Assembly: GCA_004794655.1 (NCBI GenBank)
Contig: SMMW01000614.1
Location: 250,501 to 314,500 of the forward strand
Direction: 5' to 3'
Source of the DNA: Marisa cornuarietis
Lineage: Eukaryota > Mollusca > Gastropoda > Architaenioglossa > Ampullariidae
Length of the DNA: 64,000 nucleotides
In this document: in pieces, positions 1-11,800 of the stretch
Layout of the letters: each line of letters begins with the position of its first letter
Numbering within the stretch: position 1 is the first letter of the stretch
Translations under genes and position numbers: made by a program
Notes under the pieces: generated by a model
Told to the model about the DNA's origin: nothing
The model's input: only the letters and a program-made list of their open reading frames with translations
Database searches by the model: none

Positions 1-229
1 GACCAGTAGAGCACCCTACACATTACGTGCTGTCTCACTGTCATGGAGTCGGCTTTTAATCAGTTGTAGCCCCAATAGTCATGTCACCTGATAAGTATTC
101 AAGAAAGAATTTGTGGTAAAAAATGTATTTTAAGTGATACTGCACTACATAAGTGTTGTTATTATTATTAAATTTAGAAATAAATGCATGTTTATTTTCA
201 AGAGCATCTAGAGTTTTAATTCTTTATAG

Positions 230-2842
230 TGGCAAGGAAAAGGAAAAAGGAGAAGCAAAGGCAGAAACGTACTATGGTATCGATCTTAAGCAACGATGAA
301 CTGATGGAGAGTCCGACTTTCAAAAAGTTTACCAGTTGCATGGATTATGTCTTTGACACTGCTGAGGAAGCAAACCTTGCAGCTATGGACATAAGTAAGT
401 GCCCGTACTAGAGAATTTAGGTATCTTTTCAGAATCAAAATCAAATCAGTATCTATGAGTTAGCTTTAAGATTTTTGGTGCATATCCAAAAAGTTGGTGG
501 GTAATAATTATTTATCATGCCATTTTGTGTTTCAAACAAACTTGCATTTTAATGATCACTGCATATGGAATTTATATGATGAAGAAGTCATCAAAATAGC
601 ATTTCATTGTGATGAATATTTTTAACTGGATATGCTTCGCTCTTTTTTTTATATAGCTTCCTCTTTTTCATCACTTTGCTGTGCGGAATGATAGCAGCAG
701 TTATTTTAAAATCTTAGGATGAACTTAATCTTACAGACATGGTTATTTGTGTTTTACAGATGATGAAGATACTGAATGTCCTCCAGAAATGCTTGTTGCT
801 AAGGGTGTATTAGGAGATGTTTGTGGCGAGTCTGCTAAACTGAAATCCATGAATGTGATGAATCAGGTGTGATTTCATTTTTTTTTTTTTAATTTTCAAT
901 TTTCCTTGAAAAAGCAGTATTTTGCCATGAACTTAATGGGACGCAACATTAGTATTCCCCTTTTTGCTTTAGTCTTTTGCTCCTACACCTATTCTTACTG
1001 TACCATCTTTGTCTAATTTTTGTTTATAGTTAAAAGGCTTTCTAAAACATCACTTTCATATGTCTCCATCCTGATGACATACTGATTTATGATAACAGCA
1101 GGCTGCATAAACATTTCGCTATGACTGATTTTAATGACCAACAGAATAAGTCCTTGAGGCTATACATATTTTTGGGGGGAGTGAGAGTTCTTGGTTTCCT
1201 TATTTAAAAAAATTATGTAATTATGTCAGTAAGAATTTGTTGAAAAGGCATTGTGAATGGTATTATTGATCCCTCTTACTCCTTTTTTGGTTTTCCCAGA
1301 TACCTCCAGACAAACTAGTCAGATTGATGACAATTCTTTCTTGGAACATCAAGGATGGAACAAAAGTTACACCATTCATCAACCAGGTAAATTTTAATCA
1401 ATATTTAGTCAAAACATACATGATAGACTAGGGTTGGACAAAGTACAGCCAGTGGGCTGGATGCGGCCCATGGACTTATTTGGACTAGCCTATCTGCCAA
1501 AATGTGAAGTGCGCTTGTTTTCTCTTTTTTTTGTATTCAGCCTAGTAGTTGAATTAGTTAAGTAGGTTAATTTGATTGAAATTTGATTTATCAGGTACAG
1601 CAGTGTTGGAAATCAGCAGTTGGTTACATTCTAACACAAAGTACAACTATAACAAATAACACGGCTGATGTCTGATAGAGTCATTAGAGAGCATTGGGGG
1701 CGGCTGCCTTCAAGGGAAAGGCTGGTTTTAAAGTCTTATTATGAGCGAATTCAAACAGCTTCACTTTATTGTGTCAGTGAATACCATGATGTATTCATTT
1801 GTTGTCCATTCCATTATCATTAGGTTTGTTGTGTAGTCACCCAGCATGGGATTTTAGTATTTTACCGCTCCGCCACTTAGAATTTTGAGAACAGGCCGCA
1901 AAAAGAAAATCTCGCCCACCCCTGTAATAGACCAACATTTGGCATACCTTTTGGTTCTGTCAATGTTGTGCACATTTGTCAAAATATATTTCTGTTGTAT
2001 TTTCTTTCACAAGGCAACAAATCTCAGATAATAACGTTTTATTGTTCGTCTAGGAAGAGGATGAAGAAGAGTCAAAACTGTGGCGTGAACTCACGATGGA
2101 ACGGGTTATAAGAAGCATGGATGCATCCCTGACCTGTACTTCAATCATGACATCACCATTTATGCACAAGATGGTATACTTGGAAGATGTTATTGAACGG
2201 ATCATAATATACGGCAAGTTTCAGCTTCAGAACACCATCTATCCGGAGTTTGATCCTGTCTATAGGGTGGATCCAAGTGCAAAAGGTACAATGTTTTCAG
2301 ATGATAAATTCATGCTATTTAAGTCTGTTATTAACTGAATAAGTACATAATTTGGTGTTCTTTAAATTAAATTTATTTTTCATTATGTTAAGACCGCTTG
2401 AAACTCTAAGATAAAACCTTTTATCTGTTTCTAGAGAAGCCTTACCTTGCACTTTAGTTTATGGTAAGTCTTGCTATTTTAACAGGAAGTATATCTCAGA
2501 TTGTAAGTCTTGCAGTTTTAACAGAAAGATCTACTTATTTATTTTTTCACAGGTTCAGTGAGTGTATTTAAAGAAAATTAATCACAAAACAAAAAATAAT
2601 CTGGAGTAAACAGTTTTTTTTAACCTTGCAATGGATGATAGTCGACTGATATTGATGATGATCCTGTAGCTTAATATTTTTCATCAGATGGGTATCATGG
2701 GAGCTTGAAAGCTAAGAGGGCACGGGCTTCGTCTGTTAAACACAAGTCTACCATCACTTTGTACAACAAAATGTGTGAGTTGGTCAGTGGACTGGCTGAG
2801 TTACTTGTTATTCAGGAAATGACAGACACAATTATTTTACAG
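230..2842 (+). CDS. NIPBL: NIPBL exons, block 1 (pre-HEAT and first HEAT segment)
   Basis: Five coding exons: 230-394, 760-866, 1300-1386, 2054-2285 and 2688-2842. The first opens with a basic segment (KRKKEKQRQKR) and then a segment resembling the human region preceding the HEAT array (SPTFKKFTS...DYVFDTAEEA). The fourth carries LWRELTMERVIRSMDASLT and YLEDVIERIIIYGKFQLQNT, which are NIPBL hallmarks. The fifth carries LYNKMCELVSGLAELL. Phases run 1, 0, 0, 1, 0 at the exon ends and join without stops. Bases 1-229 are intron of the same gene and show nothing else. Confidence 0.95.
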
Positions 2843-5800
2843 GTCAGTATTTTACAGGTCAATTGCACTAGTACTTAAAGTATTTGCTCTTAAACAAAGG
2901 TGGGTGAGGGGTGCAGGGGGCTAGAGCATGTGAGGATGCATATTTTCTGTAGTTCTTCAGGGCTGGAAAATGGCACTGTAATTGACAGTTGTGGAGAGGG
3001 TACAGCAGACCAGTAATTTTATTAGTCTGGTTTATGCAACCTTTTAACTCATGAGAGAAATGCACAAGCAAAGAAACTTGTCGATTCTTAACATGCCTTA
3101 TTACTGTGGGAGTTTGTTTTGGTTTTGGTTTTTTTTTTGTTTTTGTTTTTGGGTTTTGTTTGTTTTTTGACATTACCTGATAACATGTCCATAGGAGATA
3201 ACAGGTTGCAATTGCTCTTTAACTGTTGACGGTTGGCCCTCTGACAGTGAGCTAGCCCATGCCTAGCGTGCACGCGCTTCACTGGTCAAGTAAGCAACAG
3301 CCCTCAGACAGCTATGAAGGTGAAAGCAAACTTCTGTCGACAATGGCCTATCTTTTGAATCTGACTTGGGTCTTAAGTTCAAAGACCTATAAACCTCTGA
3401 CTTTGGTGTTGCTTCTCAGGGTCATGAAGAAGGCTGTTGGTTTTAGCCTCTGCACTCAGGGTCTCCGAGCTTTCAACTGACCCAGACTTCCTGCAGTTCT
3501 GAAATGATGGTTTTGTGTGGCTGATGACTCACCCTGCTTTCTTAGCAAAGCATTGTCTGCCATTTGCATTGCAGCAACCTATGATAGTTCAGGCCTTGCT
3601 AGCCTCTGACAACACTCCCTGTTCACCTGCAGGACTCTCTCTATCCATGCCCTCTGCATCTTGTTAGGTCTATCCATGGGTTAGAGGCATTTGCTAATAG
3701 TCTCACCTTCTGTCAAAATATAGCTTATCTGTGTGTTGTTGGCTGGCATTCCTAAACTACTTTTGGAAAGTTCTGTTGGATGACATATCTGTGCAGACTG
3801 CTTCTCTGGCACGTTTCAGCCCCATCTTAGCAGCACAGCATGCCACAACTTGTTACCACAGGTGTTGTTTGGCTTCTCACCTCCTGATTTCTCTACATAT
3901 ATGGTCATGTCATCTGGTAAGGTCGAAGAAGAAATGACACTTTTGTTGTAAATTCTCTTTCATCAAGACTTACCAGAGGACATAAGAAGGCCTTCGCCTT
4001 CCTGATCTCCCTCTTGTTTATTTGAAAGGAGCGTTGGTAAACAAAACAAAAAAATGCTTTCGCCATTATAGCTTTTGCTTACCTGACCAGTGACCCCACA
4101 CAACAGGCATATGCTAGCTCAGTCAGGGAGATGACTTTGGTTGGTTCAGGAGCAGTTGCAATCCATTGTGTCTTACAGTCATGTCGTCTCAAAGGAGGAC
4201 GATTTACTAAGAAATTTTTATGTTTTCCCTCCTGCTTTATATTTATTATTTTCTGCTTCTTCATGTTGTCTAGACTGGGCTTTAAGTAGAACTTGTAGCA
4301 AATATCTGGACATTGTAAAGCTTTTTGATCTGTGTTGTGGAGAGTTGGGGAGGATTTTTTTTTATGTATAATATGCCAATAAATTTATTGCAGCTATAGT
4401 CTCTTCTCCACTTAAATTTCCTTCAACAGGTTTTATGCCTTGTATTTAGTGAAACTATGGAAGGTTTTTCTACTCATTTGCAGGTCTCATCTCTTGGTGT
4501 GTCAGCATTCTTTGTGGAGAATATCAGTGAACTTCAGCTCAGTGCCATGAAATTAGTTACAACTGTATGTACTGCAGACTTTTGTGGTTCTCTAAGTATC
4601 ATAGAACTATAGTTAGTCCCCTACTCACGAATGTTTGAGTTACAAATATCAGTACACACGAACAAAGTTGTTCTCAAGCTCAAAAGTAGTTCATTAGGAT
4701 TGTCTTTAAGTTTAAAGTTAGCATGTAAGGATAGTTCCCACCTAGTTATATTTTTTTATGTACTTGAAGGTTGTTCAGGCGCATTAAAAACGGTTAAAAA
4801 CTATTGTTTATATCGGTACGTCTGAAAGTAGAAATGGTTGTGCATGTACTGTACTGTAATCACAACACACGACTGTCCCAGTACCGACTTATGAACAAAC
4901 ATGCGAACAGAACCTGTTTGTAAGTTAGGGACATCCTGTATTGAACTATTGCAGATACCACTTTTGTTAATTTTTCACCTGATTTGGGCAGCATTCTCAT
5001 GCAGTAGACTGCTTATTATTGCATTTTCTTGAAACGTAATCTGACCATGAATTTGTGTGCAGTTTATTTTGAAGTGTATATGATTGTCAAATTGTGAAAT
5101 GTCTCTTCTCCTTTCCTGACTCATCCCACTCCTAGAGCAGCAGTTTGTGTGGTGGACAAGGTGACGCATTGTTGTATTGTTGTCTTTCTAGGTTTTCTCT
5201 CAATATGACAAACACAGGCAGCTTATCTTGGAAGATATTTTTGCCAGTTTGGCAAGACTTCCATCCAGCAAGCGCAATTTGCGCAATTACAGGTATCTTT
5301 TAAATTTAAGCTGCATGTAAAGTGCACAACAGCACTTTGTCTAACTGAAGTGATTGTAGAATGCATCCAAATGGACAAAAAAAAAGTCTAGATAAATATC
5401 ATAAATTTTGTTAAGATATATAAATAATAATGGTCATGTTTTGCCAACTTTTGCACTCAGTTTTCAACACTATAACAGGGCTTCTGCTAAGGCTAAATTC
5501 TTTGGGGTCCCAGGGACCCCTTCTTCAGATTACTAAGGGTTCCCAGGCTAACTCTAAGGGGTCCTTTTACAATGTGAAAAAAATCAACAAATCAACTATG
5601 ATTTTAACTACGCTGTCAACATCTTGGAAATAGGTTAATGCCGCGGTTCTCAACCTGGGGGGCACGCAAAGCTGCTGAAAAGGGGGGCCGCAAAGGCGGT
5701 CATTTTCTCATATCTCATATAGGTATTAGTGGCTAAGGGGGGCGCGCAGACGTACCTTTATTCGTCTGGGGGGGGCGTCACAAGTAAAAGGTTGAGAAAC

Positions 5801-8800
5801 GCTGGGTTAATGGAACTCTTTCCAGTAAGGGAAACAAACTCAGTGCAAGGGAAGTTACTCTCACCTTGTAGCAGAAGACAACAATAGATTGGGCTACAAT
5901 GTCAGACGATCAACAGAAAGAAGACTGAAGTGATGAAAATCAACAACAAGCAGGAACTTCCAATCCATCTTCAAGGAGAGAACATTCGAGAAACAGACCG
6001 CTTCACATACCTGGGAAGCATCGTTAGCAAGGATGGTGGAACGGCCGACGACATCAGAAGCCGCATAAACAAGACCAGGCATGCTTTCAACACCCTGCGT
6101 CCCATCTGGAACTCCCGAGCATTATCCCTCCGCAGTAAAACCCGCATCTCCAACACCAGTGTGAAGGCAGTCCTACTGTATGACTCCAAAACCTGGAGAG
6201 TGACAAATACCATCAACAACAAGCTCCAGACCTTTACCAACCGATGCCTTCGCCATATTTTGGGAATTGCCAGGCAGGCACTTGACTGGAACCCTCAGGG
6301 GAAGAGGAGAGTTGGGAGGCCAAAACAGACTTGGAAAAGATCAGTAGAGAGCAAGGCAAACGATGGCAGAACCACATGGACCCAACTAAGGGGGGCTGCC
6401 CAAAACCGGGTCTGCTGGCGAGGTGCTGTTGCAGCCCTATGCTCCTCGAGGAGTAGCAAGGAATGATGATGACGATGTTAGACACTACACTTACCCAATT
6501 TTATATCTGTTCTTCGCCCAAATTTGAAGGGGTCCCCTGGGATCCCATTGACGAAAATTAAAGGGGTCCTCCGAACTTTTAATGCGTACTGTACGCAATT
6601 TTTTGTGTTAGCAGAAGCCCTACTATAACTCATACTAAAGTTTTTTTTTTTACCCTGCACACAAACCCACACACACCTCCTTTATGCTGGATGTCGACTG
6701 TTTGTTCTCATATTAAGCAGGCGCTTTCAATTTCTTTGTTGGTGGCATTGCCTTTTGGGCTCACAAGTCAGTTAAGCCGCTTGCATCTTTAGCTGGATGC
6801 TTGTATTTTGTTTGGATACTTCAATGCAAGCACAGTCTATACACTAAAATGACAAGCTGGATGACAATTACAAGCAGACGTCTACTCCTTTCTGAACTAT
6901 ATTTTCTGTCGGCTGGGGTTGCAAACACGAAAAATGTTACAAACACCTTACCTTACTATTTGAAAACTCACACAGAGTAGTCACTAGAAGCATAAACACA
7001 GCTGCAAATTGCTTTTTTTTTCAAAAGTTTTTAAAATGTTATCTTAGACGTTAAAAATCATATTGCTTATATTTGAAGAGGCAGTAAATGGAATAATATG
7101 CAGCTGCCCTTTTTTGTACTAATGTACAGTGACTTTTATCTTTGATGCAGGTTAAACGCAGAGGAGTCCATACAAATGGTCACTGCACTAGCTTTGCAGC
7201 TGATTCAGTGTGTGGTGAAATTACCTGGCCAGGATGACTCCAGACCACCATCACCATCAGAAGATGGCAGAGACTCAAATAAACAGCCTAAGGTAGGAAA
7301 AAAAAGCATCAACCGATACAACAGATATTTATATTCTTAACTCTTGCTACATGGGGTTTGGGGGCTTATGGTGGTCTGCTGCTTGTTTTACTAAAAAAGA
7401 ACAAGCTCACGAAGCACTGAAATTGAAATATCTTTGACTTAAATATGAATAAAAACTAATGTGGTCTATAAATGATAAACATAAATATCACCAAGAAGAA
7501 AAAAATGTATGCCTTTAGGCAATATTTTTTTTACATAAAAAGGGTAATATGCATTCATTTGTCAGTAGAATACCAAACTTTTTCTAAATTGTATTGACAT
7601 TCACCATAGATATTTCTGTCCAAAGATGCAGACAGTTGTCTTCTCTGCTTTAATTTGGATTGTAACCACGCCACATGATACTTACTCTTGTATTTCTCTT
7701 CATTTTACTAAAATATTTTGAAAAAATTCTCATACTTGAGTACAACTAAATAAATTTATAATCATTTTTTAAAGTTCTACTAAAGTAATCAATTAACTCT
7801 AATGTAAAGTTTTAAAATAAACTGATATTTTATACTGGGCAGGGTTCGAGATTATAATTTCAGAATCAAAGAAGGTATATAAGGAGGGTTAAAGCTTGTC
7901 TGCAGCTTTAAACAAACCAGTCCACAGTATAGTCCCTGTTTTTGATAGGGTGTAAAGACCTATTTGCTTACATAATAGATTTTAGGTGACAAGATTTGTT
8001 TTGTGGATAAAATTAAAGAACATTTTAATGTTGGAAGAATAGTCATCTAGGTTTTCTTTTTAAATAAAACCTGGCATATTTCAATCTATGGGTTTATTAT
8101 TATGCTTTTATTAAAGGTTTCACAATTCTTGTCTTGTACTCCATCTTGTAATAATTATTTTATTGCATTACAGCCATGTGGTGATAGTGATGTTCTTATT
8201 GTCACCTCCTATGAAACAGCAATGAGAACTGCCTACAATTTTTTAACTGTCTTTCTTAAAAAGTAAGTGGCTTCATCAAAATATGTGCCTTTGTTTGTAT
8301 CAAATTTAGCTACAATTATAAAAGTGACCATGGAGCAAAGTGGATCTTTATAAATGTTAAGTACCAAAGACAATTTCTAAAAAGCATACACATTAGTTTG
8401 TTGGCTTGTGAAATTTCTGAAAGTTGTTTGCTTTTTGAGCTATGTGTTAGCAATATATATGGTAGAAATATTAATATCACTTTACAAATGTAGCTAAAAC
8501 TTTGAGTTTTGGTTATCAGGTCTTTGGCTAGTATCCATTGTTACTAGTGACCACCAAGCAGAAATATGAAATGTAGAGTGTTGTCACAGATCGGATACCT
8601 TTAACTTATTTCAAGTACTTTTAACTTTGGGGGCTTAATGCAGTGCAAATCTGTATTTAGTTTACAGGTTACTGATGCAAAAAGAAGTGTTATTTGCTGG
8701 GAGTTAGTTTGGATCTGGGAATTATTTCAGAATGGACTTCAGTGGTTAGGAAAGGAAGAAAAATTTTTCTCCTTCATCTATTAAGTTTCTTTATTTTGTC

Positions 8801-11800
8801 CCTCAGGTGCACTGCTAAGGGGGAGGAAGATTACAGACCACTGTTTGAAAATTTCGTGCAAGACCTTCTGTCCACTGTCAATAAACCTGAATGGCCTGCT
8901 TCAGAACTGCTGCTCAGTCTGCTGGGTAGAATCTTGGTACGAGTATATTTCTTGCTTGGGACAACAACACTTTTTGGGGGGGGGGGTGTCTAATTTTATT
9001 TTAAAATCATTTAAGATATCACATGTTTGACTTCTGTAAAGAAAAGTGTCTTTAAGTTGATGTTGACAGCTCATTTAATATAACTGTAATACTGCAAATT
9101 GAGTAAAAATCTACTTTTAAATAATAATTAAAGTTCAGAAAGCTGCTCTTGGCTTCAATGTTTGATATGATTTGTTTTTTATTATATCCAGTGTGGGAAA
9201 GTGTTACGGTCAGATAAAATAATCAAAATTTACAAAAGTTTAAAATCTCATCTTCACATAGAACTAGGAATAATCAATGTTCGTTTTCTCTTCACCATTT
9301 GCTATTTCAATGTGAAATAATTTCAAGGGAAGTAACTATTGAACAAATGATTTAGTTTTGTGAATGGAGCAGTTCCTTTCCTTGTACAGCTGTTTTTCCC
9401 TTGACTGTCTTTAACTGCTGCTGAAAATTAGTGCTGAAGTTGGTGGATTTCCTCCATTCAGGTGCAGCAGTTTAGTAGCAAGGCAACAGACACCTCACTC
9501 CGTGTAGCATCACTGGAGTACCTTGGCATTGTTGCAGCACGGTTGCGTAAAGATGCCGTCACCAGCCATCTCAGCCAAGATGCCATTGATGAAATTGTAC
9601 AAAAGGTGATCATCTTTCAGCTTATCATCAGAGAGCTGTTTACCATGTCAAAATGATAATAAACTCTTAGTTACAGTCCACAAAAGATAAATTTTTTTCA
9701 TTAAATTAAACTGATCATTTTTAGTACATTTGTCTTTCTAAACTTAAATTACATTTCTTTACAGGTGAATGAGAGCAGTGATGAAGAAGATCCAGCAGTA
9801 AGAAGAGCAAAGAGAACAGTAAGTCTTTTAACACTTTTAAAAAAATCTTTTCCATTAGTGATGGTATTTTTCATATTAGTTTTTCTTAAGATTTAGCTTA
9901 CATTTTCAGTGGTTCTGTGATTGATTGTCAGCAGATACCTTCAGCAGACACCACTCAAAGCCTTCAGGAGTCTATTTTGGAATATCTGGCATACAATGGG
10001 CAGAGTGATCCTGCTTTGCAGGTATAGTTGTTTTTTTACTGATATATTCTAAGGCTGACATTGAAAGTACTTTACCTCATGCTAGCTTGCTCCAGTTTTC
10101 CGTGAGTAGGTGTAGTGTGTAACATTTAAAAAACGTATATTTCCTAACTTTGAATACTTATTATTCCATTAATCAGTTGCACAGAATTTCAGAGATATTT
10201 GACTTTTAAGCAGCAATTGAGTACTACATATTGAAATGATGAGTTGAAGTCTTTTGCTACAGACTAACCAAATAACTCCATTATTTTACCTTCTTACATT
10301 GACATTAAAACATTTTTCACAAAAAGAGCCAAAGACATATGTAATTAACATGCATTTTAGATTACAAGGATGCATCCATGATGCTGCAGGTGTAACCTTT
10401 CTCTTTGATGTTTGATGGCTCATCCATGAAAGAGTAATTTGCTCATATTTGGGAACTAGTGTCTTAACTATGACTATACACTCATTGGAAAATGTTTTTT
10501 TGCATTTTAGTGGGTCTTTAAGGGTATATAACTATTTAAATGTTATTGTGATCAATTTTTAATCCCATCAGGTAGCAGAAGTTGAATAATAGCATCAGAA
10601 TTCAGAAGCATCTAAATGTAATTTTTTTTTAATGTCGTATTTTGTGTAAACTCTTGTGGTCCACAGTTTGCTAGACAGTTTTACATAGCCCAGTGGTACA
10701 GAGACACAACAGTAGAGGCAGAGAAAAAAATAAAAGCACATCATAACACCTCTGGCTCTGATGAAGAAGATTTCAATGAGACAGAAGCTGAAAAAACAAC
10801 AGAAGTTATGCAGAATGTTGAAAAACGAAAAAGTTTTCTGCTGTCACAGATAGCCTCTAGCCACTCTGCACTCTCATCCATCCGGTATGTGACATTTTTG
10901 ATAGAATTAAAATCATTTTATGTTAACATTTCAAATAGCCATTGTGAAAAACTAACCAAATATCTTCAGATATCTATTTGGTTACTTTTGGTGAGTTTTT
11001 TTGCTGTTTTTATTTTTTCGTATAGTTTATAGTTTCAAGGGATGAAGTGCGAATAAATCATTAACATCTTAGTATTCACCATTTATACCTTTTAAATTCT
11101 GTTTTGAATTAATGTTGCATCTGGAGTATTTTTTTTCCAGGCCCTCGCCAAGTAAGCTTGACTATGAAAGGGCATGTTTGGTGGCAAGATATCTCTCCTC
11201 AAAGCGGCCGTTCGCTCAAAGCTTTGACATTTATCTCACACAGGTACAGCTACTCTTTTCACTTTAAAAAAATGGCCACAAAACACATTCTGTTAAGAAC
11301 AATTTGTAAAATTAAAAACTTTAGGCATGCACTTTTACTGCATAGCACATGCATATGTTTACTTTCCGTAATTTGGTTCCATTTTGTGTAATGACAGATT
11401 CTTAAGGTACTGAGTGAAACAGCTGTGGCAGTGAGGACCAAAGCCATGAAGTGCCTGGCAGCCGTAGTAGAAGCAGACCCTGGCATTCTTGCTCGAGTGC
11501 GTACATTCAGTATCTGATCGGTGGTTTTCAATTTCTTTGTGACCTTCTTGGTTTGCATGTATAGTTATCAATATACAGCTGTGTATCGCCTTAGTTCTCA
11601 GTAATGACAGATGTGTGCCTGATTTCTGTCATTAAATATATTGCGTGTAAGTGCATGTGCCTGCAATACATTTAGTGACAGATCTGTGTGTCTGAAACTG
11701 CAAGAAAAAAGTTTTGAAAGCTGCTTTTTGTTACACATAGCTAATTAGATGTATAAGTACTTAGCAGTTTTGTAGAATGTCATCTAGCTTATTCAAACAA

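Larger units (their letters stand above)
5477..6621 (-). mobile_element. hAT-like element 'hAT-A' copy 1, with two nested insertions
   Basis: It begins AGGGCTTCTGCTAA and ends TTAGCAGAAGCCCT, a perfect 14-bp terminal inverted repeat. It is flanked by a perfect 8-bp target duplication, ACTATAAC (5469-5476 and 6622-6629). Relative to copy 2 at 13860-14319 it is inverted. Its own sequence is about 400 bases; the rest is a miniature hAT (5641-5804) and a LINE 3' end (5908-6474) that landed inside it. Most of the small transposase-like reading frame present in copy 2 is deleted here. It lies in NIPBL intron 7. Confidence 0.85.
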
